Made by a program: the position numbers and the translations under genes. Below the pieces are notes generated by a model, which was not told where the DNA came from, ran no database searches, and saw only the letters and a list, made by a program, of their open reading frames with translations. A stretch of DNA of 64,000 nt from Paenibacillus anaericanus (GTDB lineage: Bacteria > Bacillota > Bacilli > Paenibacillales > Paenibacillaceae): positions 62,001-126,000 of the forward strand of contig NZ_RZNY01000016.1 in NCBI RefSeq assembly GCF_003994475.1, given 5' to 3'. Below, piece by piece: positions 37,961 to 47,372 of this stretch. Every line of letters starts with the position of its first letter. Position 1 is the stretch's first letter.

Positions 37961-38734
37961 ATGAATTGGCAATTATATGAATACCCCCATCAAAGATTTG
38001 GAACGAATACAGTTTCTAGTACTATTTTCTTATTGGATATGAAACAAGCTGATATAAACGGAGATGGACTATTGGATACCGTTTTTTTGTATGGAAATAA
38101 ACCCGATGGCGCATCAGGCATCTTTGCTGATAACATTACCCTTGTCCTCCAAGACGGGTACTCTCACCAAAGAACAGTGGTTAATCTTAAGGATAACGCC
38201 GGATATAACGCGAGACTGTTTCTTGGGGATTTCAATAAGGACCGTATAGCAGATATTCTAGTAAATATTGATTCAGGGGGAAGCGGAGGATACATTAGTG
38301 CTTATATCTATTCCTTCAGAGATAACCATCTTCGGGAATTGTTTGATAGCGAAGCCTATAATCGTCAATATAAGTTCAATGTGAATTATGAAGACTACTA
38401 CAAAGTTAGTATCGGAAGTCCTCAACTAGATGTGCTGTTCATAATAGATATAAGTAATAAGGGCGCCGATTATTTATCCCAATATTACAATGATAATGGA
38501 AAGCTCAAAAGTCCGGTCCAAGGCGAGGTTCTTGCGCTAGGCGGACTGTATCCCATTGTTACAGATTTTCAAAGTTCGAGTTATGATTTAACAGCTTTGC
38601 AACGAATCATTGGTACAATTAATGCGGACACATTAGGCTATATTCAAAACCTGCTGACATGGGATGGAACTACTTTCATTTCATCAAGACTAATGGTTTC
38701 CATACCACCTACAAAGTTAATTGCCCTTTATTAG
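37961..38734 (+). CDS. FG-GAP/VCBS-like protein of unknown function
   Basis: 257 residues from the ATG at 37961 (GGAGG 7 bp upstream). No signal peptide. Two calcium-loop-like repeats, DINGDGLLDTVFLYGN and GDFNKDRIADILVNID, resemble FG-GAP/VCBS blades. The rest is rich in Tyr, Asn and Asp. It stands directly before a proline-rich small protein, and the pair may be spore or surface proteins; this is inference from composition. The function is unknown. Confidence 0.72.
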   Translation: MNWQLYEYPHQRFGTNTVSSTIFLLDMKQADINGDGLLDTVFLYGNKPDGASGIFADNITLVLQDGYSHQRTVVNLKDNAGYNARLFLGDFNKDRIADILVNIDSGGSGGYISAYIYSFRDNHLRELFDSEAYNRQYKFNVNYEDYYKVSIGSPQLDVLFIIDISNKGADYLSQYYNDNGKLKSPVQGEVLALGGLYPIVTDFQSSSYDLTALQRIIGTINADTLGYIQNLLTWDGTTFISSRLMVSIPPTKLIALY

Positions 38735-38805
38735 GTATCTGCCCAAACCCATGAATTCATTCCAACATACATTGTTTTAGCCTACTTTAAAAGGAGTGAA
38801 GTCTT

Positions 38806-39156
38806 ATGGGGTTTACACCACCGCCACCACCTTCTCAAGGACCGTTCGGACCATTTTTTCCACAACCCGGACCTCCGGGGCCACCACCAGGGTCTCCAGG
38901 ATCTATTGGACAACAGGCACCAACTGCTCCTCCCCCTTCGTTTGTACCACAGATATCGCCCTATGCTGTTGACCCAGGAGCTATTTCCGGATGTTTATTT
39001 CGAAATACTTACGTATGGTTGAGAAATAGAGATAGCTTCTGGTTTTTTCCCATTTTTGTCGGACCTAGGTCCGTCGCCGGTTTTAGATTTTTCGGAGGAA
39101 GATGGGCGTACTTTGGGATTGATTTGAACCAAATCAGTTCATTTACTTGTTTTTAA
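38806..39156 (+). CDS. Small proline-rich protein with conserved aromatic C-terminal domain
   Basis: 116 residues. The first 60 are Pro/Gly-rich (PPPPPSQGPFGPFFPQPGPP). The C-terminal half is compact and aromatic (ISGCLFRNTYVWLRNRDSFW, VGPRSVAGFRFFGGRWAYFG) and ends in Cys-Phe. I recall similar proteins in Bacillus species, without assigned function. AAAGGAG precedes the ATG. It follows the FG-GAP-like gene by 71 bp and is ended by a clear terminator. The two may be cotranscribed. Confidence 0.75.
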   Translation: MGFTPPPPPSQGPFGPFFPQPGPPGPPPGSPGSIGQQAPTAPPPSFVPQISPYAVDPGAISGCLFRNTYVWLRNRDSFWFFPIFVGPRSVAGFRFFGGRWAYFGIDLNQISSFTCF

Positions 39157-39166
39157 GTAAATTAAA

Positions 39167-39215
39167 AGGCGATCACCTTTCCGTATTTTACCCGGAGGGA
39201 GATCGCCTATTTTTA
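39167..39215. terminator. Intrinsic terminator
   Basis: AGGCGATC (39167-39174) pairs with GATCGCCT (39201-39208), with an inner CACCTTTCCG/CGGAGGG stem, followed by ATTTTTAT. It also has A-rich sequence on the left and can serve the convergent FUSC gene. Confidence 0.85.
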
Positions 39216-39238
39216 TATTCAATTCAATATCATATAAC

Positions 39239-40219
39239 TTAACTATTAGCGTTACCTCTTCTTGCGAATATACCCTTTAGATCGATTATACTAATTCCGA
39301 TTCCGATACAAGCTCCTATGATAATAAAACTGATTCGCATCGGAATAGAGACCGAATAATCAAATAATACGAGTGCGGCACTTAATGCATTAATGGTTAC
39401 AAAAATCATCTGAATACGGTACTCTACAACAAACATATAAATATAGCTGAGTGCTAGCGTGATAACCATGCTAAACTGTGGAGGCAACATTATGAATAGA
39501 ACAACAAATACAACAGCACCAATGATGTTTCCCATAAGTCTGTGCTTTACCCGCTGCTTGCTATGAGTATAATGTGGTTGCAGGATAGAGAATATCGTAA
39601 GGCTAATCCACATGCCCTTTTGAACATGAGATAAATCACCAATTAGCATCCCTATGCTTACACCTACCGCCATCTTGATGGCATATTCAATACGAACAGC
39701 ATTTTTATCAAATTGACCAAAAAGACTCCATAAATTCGCATAAGTCGTATCATCACTTTTACGGTGCTTAACATAATAAATAATACTAATTAGTACACCA
39801 CCCACCAGCAAACCAAATATTCTGGACCCAGTTTGGGAATACACTACTGGATTTCCTTGAGCAAACACATAACATAGCATAATAGGCAAAAATGCCTTTG
39901 TCTCCATCTTCTCTGAGAATAGCATCATAATAAGGAATATGGTAACAAGGTGAACCATCAGACCCAGCACTGGATTCATGCCAGATACATACGATAAGAC
40001 TCCAATAACGGGAAATGTAATTGCAATGAGTAGAGATGCTTGTATCTTTTTAATTCCAATATCCATGTTCAAAAACATAAGTAGCCCCGTGATAATGGCT
40101 ACCCCCATGAGTAAATTAACATCTCCAAACAGAGCATTATATCCCATAACAAAAATCAAAATAAAAATAAGAAGTACAAGCTTTGAGAATAAGGTTTTTA
40201 ATTTCACATCTTTTAACAC
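39239..40219 (-). CDS. FUSC-family (aromatic acid exporter-like) membrane protein
   Basis: 326 residues with about ten membrane segments in two blocks (about 10-150 and 195-315), separated by a hydrophilic stretch. The second block (AVRIEYAIKMAVGVSIGMLI, GMWISLTIFSILQPHY, RLMGNIIGAVVF) is the FUSC signature. The GTG at 40219 is taken as start because GAAGGATG lies 7 bp upstream; the TTG at 40258 has none. Related proteins export aromatic acids or fusaric acid. No neighbour suggests a substrate. Confidence 0.83.
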   Translation of the reverse strand: MLKDVKLKTLFSKLVLLIFILIFVMGYNALFGDVNLLMGVAIITGLLMFLNMDIGIKKIQASLLIAITFPVIGVLSYVSGMNPVLGLMVHLVTIFLIMMLFSEKMETKAFLPIMLCYVFAQGNPVVYSQTGSRIFGLLVGGVLISIIYYVKHRKSDDTTYANLWSLFGQFDKNAVRIEYAIKMAVGVSIGMLIGDLSHVQKGMWISLTIFSILQPHYTHSKQRVKHRLMGNIIGAVVFVVLFIMLPPQFSMVITLALSYIYMFVVEYRIQMIFVTINALSAALVLFDYSVSIPMRISFIIIGACIGIGISIIDLKGIFARRGNANS

Positions 40220-40335
40220 GGTTATACATCCTTCTTTCTTTGCAAGCTTAGCAGCCAAATTTGAGGTGTATCACAATATAACCTAAACAGCCAAATTCGT
40301 CTACTTTTCATCTTTTTTTCAACCTTGACGCATTG

Positions 40336-40370
40336 AAAACGCTTGGATTTGCATCCAAGCGTTTTGTCAT
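40336..40370 (-). terminator. Hairpin between the GNAT_C-like and FUSC genes
   Basis: A perfect 13-bp inverted repeat (AAAACGCTTGGAT at 40336-40348, complement at 40353-40365) has T-rich flanks. It follows the stop of the GNAT_C-like gene on the minus strand. Confidence 0.8.
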
Positions 40371-40386
40371 ATTTTTATATGCAAAT

Positions 40387-41193
40387 TTAACTTACCATGA
40401 TTCCATAACCAGTGCCCAGTTTATTTCCTGCCATCAGATAGGACTTCGCGTTTCGTTGCAAAGATGACTGCTCCTCGTATTCGGACGGGTCGGAACTTAC
40501 CTTATTAAATATCCGTTCTTCGGCCTGTCTTGCTTCATGATCCACCTGATAGATAAAGAACTTCTTTTGGAACTTCATAATATTAGAGCTTGGTTGTAAT
40601 ACTTCGCTTAAATTCGGGCAAAGCATCCATGAGTTACAAATGAAGACCGGCGTAATCCCTCTGAAGAATCTCCTTGCACTTTCAAAGGATTCTTCGACTT
40701 GTTGAGATTCCAACGGCTCTCCCGATGGGATGTGCACATTTAGTACAATTTGGTTTTTATAGATTTTATGGCCCTCTACCTCTAATTCACGATCAAAAAC
40801 GCAGGGTTGAAATTGTAATCTTCCCAATCGGAATAACCGCAGCTGGATATGTTCTTGTAACCATTCATATTCTTGAATACCATATTCACCAAAATCTCCT
40901 CTGCAGTTAGAGCACCAAAGCTCTATGTCTGAAAACGTATCGAAATAAATCTGATCATCGATGCCTCTAACGGCATACTCTTCATATGCATCAACAGCAA
41001 ATCTGACATACAAATATAAGAATAATTGCCGATAATTTGAGGATTGCTTTACATTTTCAAAGAAAGAAAATCTATCGTTATAAAACTGTTGTTTATGTAA
41101 TTGATATACTTCTTCATCCATATGAAAATCGAACAAAACCTGTCTGGCGTCTGGGATAAGTCTTATCCCCTCACAAAATGATTGCAAATCCAT
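40387..41193 (-). CDS. GNAT_C-like acyltransferase-domain protein
   Basis: 268 residues, soluble. The sequence fits the NAT_N/GNAT_C family of putative acyltransferases: IYFDTFSDIELWCSN, YGIQEYEWLQEHIQLRLFRL, GRLQFQPC, VLNVHIPSGEPL, and a C-terminal SWMLCPNLSEVLQPSSNIMK. Members are common in Firmicutes near glycosidases, but their reaction is not established. It is followed upstream by an AraC regulator on the same strand (63-bp gap) and belongs to the second sugar locus. Confidence 0.75.
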   Translation of the reverse strand: MDLQSFCEGIRLIPDARQVLFDFHMDEEVYQLHKQQFYNDRFSFFENVKQSSNYRQLFLYLYVRFAVDAYEEYAVRGIDDQIYFDTFSDIELWCSNCRGDFGEYGIQEYEWLQEHIQLRLFRLGRLQFQPCVFDRELEVEGHKIYKNQIVLNVHIPSGEPLESQQVEESFESARRFFRGITPVFICNSWMLCPNLSEVLQPSSNIMKFQKKFFIYQVDHEARQAEERIFNKVSSDPSEYEEQSSLQRNAKSYLMAGNKLGTGYGIMVS

Positions 41194-41256
41194 GTCAAAA
41201 ATCCCCCTAATCTATAACCCTGCACGGGCTCAAATTCTTTCTTGACTAGCTAATAT

Positions 41257-42108
41257 TTAATTAAACCTTGTAAGGTACTCAGAAGGCGTCACATGATAGT
41301 ACTTCTTAAACAGTCTGCTGAAATAAAGCTGATCTTCAAAGCCTACAAGGTTTGAGATCTGTTGAATATTTAAGTGCGTATGCTTCATGAGCTCACACGC
41401 CTTCTGCAACCTGAATCTATTGATATATTGCAACGGAGTCGTCCCCATCATGATTTTGAACAGTGTTGTATACCTATCGGTGCTAAGGTACGCGATTTCG
41501 GCAAGCTTAGTCACATATATTTCCTGCGCATAGTTATCGTGTATATATTTGATCGATTCATAGATCTCCGTTCGGTTGTTATTGGCTCTAACGTTCGACC
41601 CTTGCTCAATCTGTCTGGATATCATCGACAGCAAGTAAGAAAGAATTGAGGCAGAAGCAAGTTCATATCCTACTTTCTTATCACGAATTTCATTCATCAT
41701 ATCTTCAAATTTTGCAGCTATATCGTTATCAATACCCACAAAGAATGGGCCATCTTCGGCAAGCTTGGCGTTAATAAGAAGCTCATCTACTCCGTAACCG
41801 GTAAAATGCACCCAGTAGGAAATAAACTTCTGTTCGGCGTAATGACCATAGTACTGCTCTTCATGTGGACGATATATAAACAAGCTACCTGGTTGTAAGA
41901 TATGCTCTTGCCCTTTACTGCGTATTGTCATCGGTCCAGAATAATTATAGGCAAGGTAAAAGTCCTTACGCCCTTCTTTCCTATGGGTCATTCTAAAATA
42001 AGCTTCATATTCGTAGAAACCGACGGAATTTACGAGTAAAAAGCTACTTAGATCAATACTTCCCCTATCATCTTCGTCCGGAATACGATATGTGCTAGAA
42101 TATTTCAC
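41257..42108 (-). CDS. AraC-family transcriptional regulator with cupin sensor domain
   Basis: 283 residues from a GTG at 42108 (GAGGTG 6 bp upstream); an ATG at 42138 is in frame but poorly supplied. An N-terminal cupin-like domain (about 30-150: GPMTIRSKGQEHILQPGSLF) probably binds a sugar. Two helix-turn-helix motifs lie at the C-terminus (LAEIAYLSTDRYTTLFKIMM, ISNLVGFEDQLYFSRLFKKY). It is divergent from the GH123-like gene and probably controls it. Confidence 0.9.
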   Translation of the reverse strand: MKYSSTYRIPDEDDRGSIDLSSFLLVNSVGFYEYEAYFRMTHRKEGRKDFYLAYNYSGPMTIRSKGQEHILQPGSLFIYRPHEEQYYGHYAEQKFISYWVHFTGYGVDELLINAKLAEDGPFFVGIDNDIAAKFEDMMNEIRDKKVGYELASASILSYLLSMISRQIEQGSNVRANNNRTEIYESIKYIHDNYAQEIYVTKLAEIAYLSTDRYTTLFKIMMGTTPLQYINRFRLQKACELMKHTHLNIQQISNLVGFEDQLYFSRLFKKYYHVTPSEYLTRFN

Positions 42109-42147
42109 CCTCGTCACCTCTTGAATATATTCTAGCATAATCTTCTT

Positions 42148-42176
42148 TTGATACGCGAAAAATCCATATATATAAG
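42148..42176 (+). promoter_or_regulatory. Probable promoter of the GH123-like/oxidoreductase operon
   Basis: TTGATA (42148-42153) and TATAAG (42171-42176) are 17 bp apart, in the region shared with the divergent AraC gene. Confidence 0.5.
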
Positions 42177-42254
42177 GGAAATATGCATATGGTTTCGGTC
42201 AATAGGGATCTATACTTTTAATGACAAATACATGAATTAGCTGGAGGGTTCCCT

Positions 42255-44000
42255 ATGAATATATCACTGGGTTTAGAAGATGCAAGCTATAAGTACGTAT
42301 ATGGAGTTTTGAACAAACCTAGCTTTTCTATGGACGAAAATAAGCACATTTCACTTGTGTGCGGTAAAAATGATCGTGTTGCCGTTCAACTCCTTGTCTA
42401 TTCCGAGCAGGAAATGCTGGTATGTGTAAATGAGGATACTTGCTTCTATGAAAGAGGTGCTATCGACATTGTCCGCGTGAGTGTGGAAGTTCCTGGTCTG
42501 AAAAAGGGTAGCATTAAAGCTAACCTAATTGGGCTTGTCGAGGATGATGATCGACAATTAAAATCCGATATAATCCTCCAGCAGCCATTCATTCATGTCG
42601 TTGGCAGAAGAATACAACCCGTATGGATCGAAGTTGAGATTGATAAAGATGTTGAACCTGGTATTTATACTCCTCAGATCACCGTACTAGGACATCGAAT
42701 GTTTGAAGACGAGGAATTGATTAGACAATTGTCATTTGAAATACAGGTCATGAATACGACGCTAAGCGATGCGAAGGATTATTCATTTAACCTGAACTTA
42801 TGGCAGCACAATTCTAATATTGCTAGAAAATACGACCTAAGCCTATGGAGTGATGAGCATTTTGCCATCATGGATAACTATATCTCCTCTTTGGCCGATC
42901 TCGGGCAAAAGGCCTTAAGCGTTATTGTCTCAGAAATCCCCTGGTCGGGACAGGCGTCCAGCTATGATCAAATTGATCCTGCTAACATGTTTGAATACAA
43001 TATTGTGAAAGCAACGCTGTTGAAAAATGGCGATTGGTACTTTGACTTCAATGCCTTGAATCGATATATAGAATTGGGTATGAAGCACGGGATAACTCAA
43101 GAAATTGAGGTATTTGGACTGATTAATATTTGGGTTCTTGAGGATGCAGGTTTCGGCGGTGTGATGAAGGATTACAATGATGCAGTCCGAATCCGGTATT
43201 GGGATGAGCATAGCAATACCTACAAGTTTATGAAGCATAAGAAGGATTTCGAGAAATATGTTCAGGCCTTAGAACAAAATTTCATCCATAAGGGTTGGAT
43301 CGATAAGGTACGTGTAATCGCAGATGAACCCTCTGATATTGAGATCTTCACAGACCGACTTGACGAGTTAAAAAAAATGGCACCCTCCTTAAAATATAAA
43401 GCGGCCATTAATCATGCCTCCTTCATAGAGCAAAAGATCGAAGGAATTGTAGATTATGTTCCCGTTCTGGACTGTATCACCAGTGAATTCGAAAAAATAC
43501 AACAAATGAAGAATGAAATTAAGGGAAGCATGACCTATTATGTCTGCTGTGTTCCTGAACTTCCCAACACATTCATTAGCTCTCATTTGCTAGAAAGTAG
43601 ACTTATTCCTTGGCTGGCCTTTCACATGAACATGGATGGCTTCTTAAGATGGAATTATACGGTTTGGCCGAATGATCCACTCCATAAGATCGCTTATCAT
43701 TATCCAATTTTCGCGGCAGGTGATACTAACTTTGTCTATCCCGGAAGAGACGGACAGCCCTTGCTTACACTGAGGTATAAACTTCTCCAGAAAGGAATTC
43801 GGGATTACGAAATCATCAATAGTTACATCAATCAAGGTGGGGACCGGGATAAGCTTGATCAGCAAATGAAAAAGGTATTCCTATGGCAGACAATTGATGA
43901 ACTTCATCCAAGCGCTAGGAAGAAAAGAGAAGAACTCTTCTCATTGCAGAATGCAGATTATGAGGAAATTATCAGCGAAATTCTTATGGAGCTATCCTAA
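42255..44000 (+). CDS. DUF4091 (GH123-like) putative glycosidase
   Basis: 581 residues, no signal peptide. An N-terminal beta domain (1-165) precedes a barrel domain and the DUF4091 region. The adjacent acidic pair D357-E358 in VRVIADEPSD corresponds to the Asp-Glu pair used by GH123 N-acetyl-beta-galactosaminidases in substrate-assisted catalysis. GFLRWNYTVWPNDP and FVYPGRDGQPLLTLRYKLLQ are typical of the C-terminal part. CTGGAGGG precedes the ATG. It is followed after 11 bp by an oxidoreductase. A hexosaminidase role is plausible but unproved. Confidence 0.82.
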   Translation: MNISLGLEDASYKYVYGVLNKPSFSMDENKHISLVCGKNDRVAVQLLVYSEQEMLVCVNEDTCFYERGAIDIVRVSVEVPGLKKGSIKANLIGLVEDDDRQLKSDIILQQPFIHVVGRRIQPVWIEVEIDKDVEPGIYTPQITVLGHRMFEDEELIRQLSFEIQVMNTTLSDAKDYSFNLNLWQHNSNIARKYDLSLWSDEHFAIMDNYISSLADLGQKALSVIVSEIPWSGQASSYDQIDPANMFEYNIVKATLLKNGDWYFDFNALNRYIELGMKHGITQEIEVFGLINIWVLEDAGFGGVMKDYNDAVRIRYWDEHSNTYKFMKHKKDFEKYVQALEQNFIHKGWIDKVRVIADEPSDIEIFTDRLDELKKMAPSLKYKAAINHASFIEQKIEGIVDYVPVLDCITSEFEKIQQMKNEIKGSMTYYVCCVPELPNTFISSHLLESRLIPWLAFHMNMDGFLRWNYTVWPNDPLHKIAYHYPIFAAGDTNFVYPGRDGQPLLTLRYKLLQKGIRDYEIINSYINQGGDRDKLDQQMKKVFLWQTIDELHPSARKKREELFSLQNADYEEIISEILMELS

Positions 44001-44011
44001 GGGGGATCACT

Positions 44012-45130
44012 ATGAAGATTGGTATAATTGGATACGGGTTACGGATTAGGTCTCTGCACGTTCTCTTATCAAAAGTATTCCCGGATTGCAAAGTCGTCGC
44101 TATTGTCGATCCTCGTATAGAGGAGATCAGAACAGATATGGGGGCCGAAGCGGAATCTATCACTTTTTTTGAAAGTGCAGATGAGATGCTTCAGCATATG
44201 CAATTAGATGGCGTAATGGTGGGTACACGATGTGATTTACATACGGATATCGCACTTAAGATACTAGAGAGGAATTTGCCACTTTTTCTCGAAAAACCGG
44301 TGGCTACGAATATCTATGATTTAACTCGATTAAAAGCAGGATATGAAAACTCGAAGTCGCAAGTTGTTGTCTCCTTCCCCTTGCGCCATACAGCATTGGT
44401 TGAACTAGCTAAGGAGATCGTTGACTCTGGTAAACTTGGCACTGTAGAGCACGTACAAGCTGTGAACAATGTTCCCTATGGCGGTGTATACTATCACAGT
44501 TGGTATCGAGACGAGCAGATTACCGGAGGCTTATTTCTGCAGAAAGCTACACATGATTTCGACTATATTAACTATTTGGTAGGGCATAAGCCCTTAGCCA
44601 TTTGCGCAATGAAATCTAAGCAGATCTTTAAAGGAGATAAACCCGCCAATCTGAAGTGTACGGATTGTGATGAAAAGTATACTTGCGCCGAAAGTACGAT
44701 CGTGAATCAAATTGGAGAATTCTGCAGCTTTGCTGAGGATACCGGAAACGAAGATTCAGGTAGCGCACTAATTCATTATGAGTCAGGGATGCATCTCTCC
44801 TACTCGCAAAACTTCTTCGCCCGCCGTGGCGCAGCAAAACGTGGAGTACGGTTACTCGGCTATAAGGGAACTTTGGAATTTGATTGGTATACGAATAAAC
44901 TGGAGATCCATATGCATCATGAACCACGAATTGAAACGCATCAACTTGATGTTGATCCCAATGGACATTCGGGAGGAGACTCCAAACTCCTCCATAACTT
45001 TATCCAGGTTATGCGAGGACGAGAGCAATCTCTCACTTCACTGGACGACGGCCTCCTAAGCGCATTAATGTGCATAAAGGCGAATGAATCGGCCAATACG
45101 AACACTTTCTGCAATATAAATTGGGACTGA
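44012..45130 (+). CDS. Gfo/Idh/MocA-family oxidoreductase
   Basis: 372 residues. The N-terminal Rossmann domain starts KIGIIGYGLRIRSLHVL, and the family motif FLEKPVATN follows near residue 95. The C-terminal alpha/beta domain has an insertion with spaced cysteines (KCTDCDEKYTCAES) near residue 212. Such enzymes oxidise or reduce sugars and inositols with NAD(P). AAGGGGGAT precedes the ATG; coupling with the GH123-like gene suggests it acts on the released sugar. The substrate is unknown. Confidence 0.9.
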   Translation: MKIGIIGYGLRIRSLHVLLSKVFPDCKVVAIVDPRIEEIRTDMGAEAESITFFESADEMLQHMQLDGVMVGTRCDLHTDIALKILERNLPLFLEKPVATNIYDLTRLKAGYENSKSQVVVSFPLRHTALVELAKEIVDSGKLGTVEHVQAVNNVPYGGVYYHSWYRDEQITGGLFLQKATHDFDYINYLVGHKPLAICAMKSKQIFKGDKPANLKCTDCDEKYTCAESTIVNQIGEFCSFAEDTGNEDSGSALIHYESGMHLSYSQNFFARRGAAKRGVRLLGYKGTLEFDWYTNKLEIHMHHEPRIETHQLDVDPNGHSGGDSKLLHNFIQVMRGREQSLTSLDDGLLSALMCIKANESANTNTFCNINWD

Positions 45131-45157
45131 GAAATTAATAGTCATATCGGTAATTAA

Positions 45158-45213
45158 AGAGGTTATCCTGTAGCAACCATGATTATGGCCTGCGTAGGAT
45201 AACCTCTTTTTTC
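45158..45213 (+). terminator. Intrinsic terminator of the GH123-like operon
   Basis: AGAGGTTATCCT (45158-45169) and its complement (45196-45207) form a 12-bp stem followed by a run of Ts. Confidence 0.92.
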
Positions 45214-45308
45214 TGACTTAGCTTAATTAAATATCTTACTGCTTGTACAACTCGACATCATCAAAAGCAGAAGTAACAGAAAAAATTATAACTTATGCGG
45301 CGATCGCT

Positions 45309-45626
45309 CTATACCATACTACCAGCAATCAATAGAAGAAAGATAAGCAAAAGTAAAATTACGCTTATAACAAATCCAGCTATCCCCATTCCTTTACCCC
45401 TCATGGAGTTAAAAGACAAAGAACCAAATATCACTCCCAAAATAGGTAGGATAATCATGGGTAGAAACAATACTATAAATATACTATCTGGGATATCATC
45501 AACATCATTAACTAACAAGATAACAAATAAAAATAAGCCCACTAGACTTGAAATAAATGAGGCTACTGCACAGCCATTCCGATCTACTGTGTGGCCTCGT
45601 CTGAATTCTGGTTGTATATTCTCCAT
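45309..45626 (-). CDS. Small DUF4190-like membrane protein
   Basis: 105 residues with two or three membrane segments (about 20-42, 52-72, 83-103). A short polar start (MENIQPEFRRGHTVDRNGCA) precedes VASFISSLVGLF, and GVIFGSLSFNSMRGKGMGIA lies between segments, as in DUF4190 proteins. GGAGG lies 5 bp before the chosen ATG. It has no evident partner, and its function is unknown. An ORF on the opposite strand covers the same bases but lacks a ribosome site. Confidence 0.7.
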   Translation of the reverse strand: MENIQPEFRRGHTVDRNGCAVASFISSLVGLFLFVILLVNDVDDIPDSIFIVLFLPMIILPILGVIFGSLSFNSMRGKGMGIAGFVISVILLLLIFLLLIAGSMV

Positions 45627-45767
45627 ATCTACCTCCATCTATTTTTTCCCTCTTAATGCTAATATATGTATGTAGAAACACTATCATAAATCTCTATATT
45701 TTTCTATTATGTTTCTTTTTTCAACGATAGTATTTTAAAAAGTCACCCTCACCTGTTAGACATAAAA

Positions 45768-45800
45768 ATACCCCTTAGATAATCATATCTAAAGGGGTAT
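45768..45800. terminator. Intrinsic terminator after ahpF
   Basis: ATACCCCTTAGAT and ATCTAAAGGGGTAT form a stem of about 13 bp with a short loop. The minus strand continues with a T run. Confidence 0.85.
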
Positions 45801-45832
45801 ACCATCGCAATTTACTTTTATAAAAAAACCGC

Positions 45833-47359
45833 TTAATTTCGGATTAGATAATCGAAAGCACCTAAAGCCGCAGTAGCGCCAGATCCCATTGAAATGATGA
45901 TCTGTTTATACGGACTATTGGTACAATCGCCGGCAGCAAACACGCCAGGAACGTTCGTAGCACCATGGCTATTAACAACGATCTCTCCGCGAATGCGTTC
46001 AACTGTGTCACCTAACCAATCTGTATTTGGAACAAGACCGATTTGTACGAATACACCCTGCAATTCAACATGATGTGTTTCGCCTGTCTCACGATCAATA
46101 TAGGAAATACCGTCGACTTTGTCCGTTCCGGTAATTTCTTTGGTTTGAACGTTCTTATGCACAGTCACATTAGGTAAGCTGTAAAGACGGTCTTGTAAAA
46201 CAGCATCAGCTTTAAGCTCTGGAGCAAACTCAAGAACGGTTACATGCTTCACAATACCAGCAAGATCAATTGCCGCCTCGATACCTGAATTACCGCCGCC
46301 AACAACCGCAACATCTTTACCGATGAACAAAGGACCGTCACAATGCGGGCAGTAAGCCACACCTTTGTTCTTGAACTCTACTTCACCAGGTACACCCATA
46401 TTACGCCAACGTGCGCCTGTCGAAAGGATTACTGTCTTACTCTTGAGAACAGCACCGTTTTCGAGTTCGATTTCAATGAGATCCTTCTTTTCTAGACGCT
46501 TAGCGCGTTGAAGTTTCATCACATCAATGTCGTACTCTTTCACTTGTTGTTCAATATTCGCCACGAGCTGAGGACCTTCAGTATGTTTCACACTGATAAA
46601 GTTCTCAATGCCCAATGTATCATTGACCTGACCGCCAAAGCGTTCAGCAACAATACCTGTCCGAATACCTTTACGTGCCGCATAAATCGCAGCACTTGCA
46701 CCTGCTGGGCCACCGCCAACAACAAGTACATCATAAGGAGCTTTATTATCAAACTCTGATGCGTCCGGAGCATTACCCAGCTTAGCAAGAATTTCTTCAA
46801 CGGTCATACGACCGCTTTCGAAAAATTCACCATTCAGGTAAACGCTTGGTACAGACATAATATCCTTGCTTTCAACCTCTTCTTTGAATGCTCCACCGTC
46901 AATCATCGTATGAGTAATACCAGGATTGAGGACACTCATCAAGTTAAGAGCTTGCACAACATCAGGACAGTTATGGCAGCTTAGGCTGATATAAGTTTCA
47001 AATGTATATTCGCCACGAATGCTTTTGATTTGATCAATTACATTCTGCTCAACCTTGGGAGCGCGTCCGCTAACTTGCAGTAGAGCGAGTACTAATGAAG
47101 TAAACTCGTGTCCCAATGGTGTTCCAGCAAATGTTACACCTGTGTCTTCACCTATACGATTGACACTAAAACTTGGTGTTCTAGGTAGTTTTGTTTGCTC
47201 CAACGTGATCTTAGAAGACATGCTGGCAAGTTCATTTACCAGAGCAAGCATCTCAGCAGATGCATCATCGGCGCCTGCACTAACTTTAAGTACAATATCA
47301 CTTTCCAAAAGACCGAGATATTGTTCTAATTGGTTTTTTATTTCTTGGTCTAGTGCCAT
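45833..47359 (-). CDS. ahpF: Alkyl hydroperoxide reductase subunit F
   Basis: 508 residues, normal for AhpF. It passes electrons from NADH through FAD and two disulfides to AhpC. The N-terminal tandem thioredoxin fold has the active SCHNCPDV pair near residue 127. The C-terminal reductase has the FAD site [12 protein letters not shown], the redox pair [10 protein letters not shown] and the NAD site [12 protein letters not shown]. It lies 13 bp after ahpC and forms an operon with it. Confidence 0.97.
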   Translation of the reverse strand: MALDQEIKNQLEQYLGLLESDIVLKVSAGADDASAEMLALVNELASMSSKITLEQTKLPRTPSFSVNRIGEDTGVTFAGTPLGHEFTSLVLALLQVSGRAPKVEQNVIDQIKSIRGEYTFETYISLSCHNCPDVVQALNLMSVLNPGITHTMIDGGAFKEEVESKDIMSVPSVYLNGEFFESGRMTVEEILAKLGNAPDASEFDNKAPYDVLVVGGGPAGASAAIYAARKGIRTGIVAERFGGQVNDTLGIENFISVKHTEGPQLVANIEQQVKEYDIDVMKLQRAKRLEKKDLIEIELENGAVLKSKTVILSTGARWRNMGVPGEVEFKNKGVAYCPHCDGPLFIGKDVAVVGGGNSGIEAAIDLAGIVKHVTVLEFAPELKADAVLQDRLYSLPNVTVHKNVQTKEITGTDKVDGISYIDRETGETHHVELQGVFVQIGLVPNTDWLGDTVERIRGEIVVNSHGATNVPGVFAAGDCTNSPYKQIIISMGSGATAALGAFDYLIRN

Positions 47360-47372
47360 TTATATTACCACC

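Noticed and set aside
45295..45675. 126-codon plus-strand ORF opposite the DUF4190-like gene
   Set aside because: No ribosome site, basic and low-complexity product; the minus strand has a GGAGG-led membrane protein.
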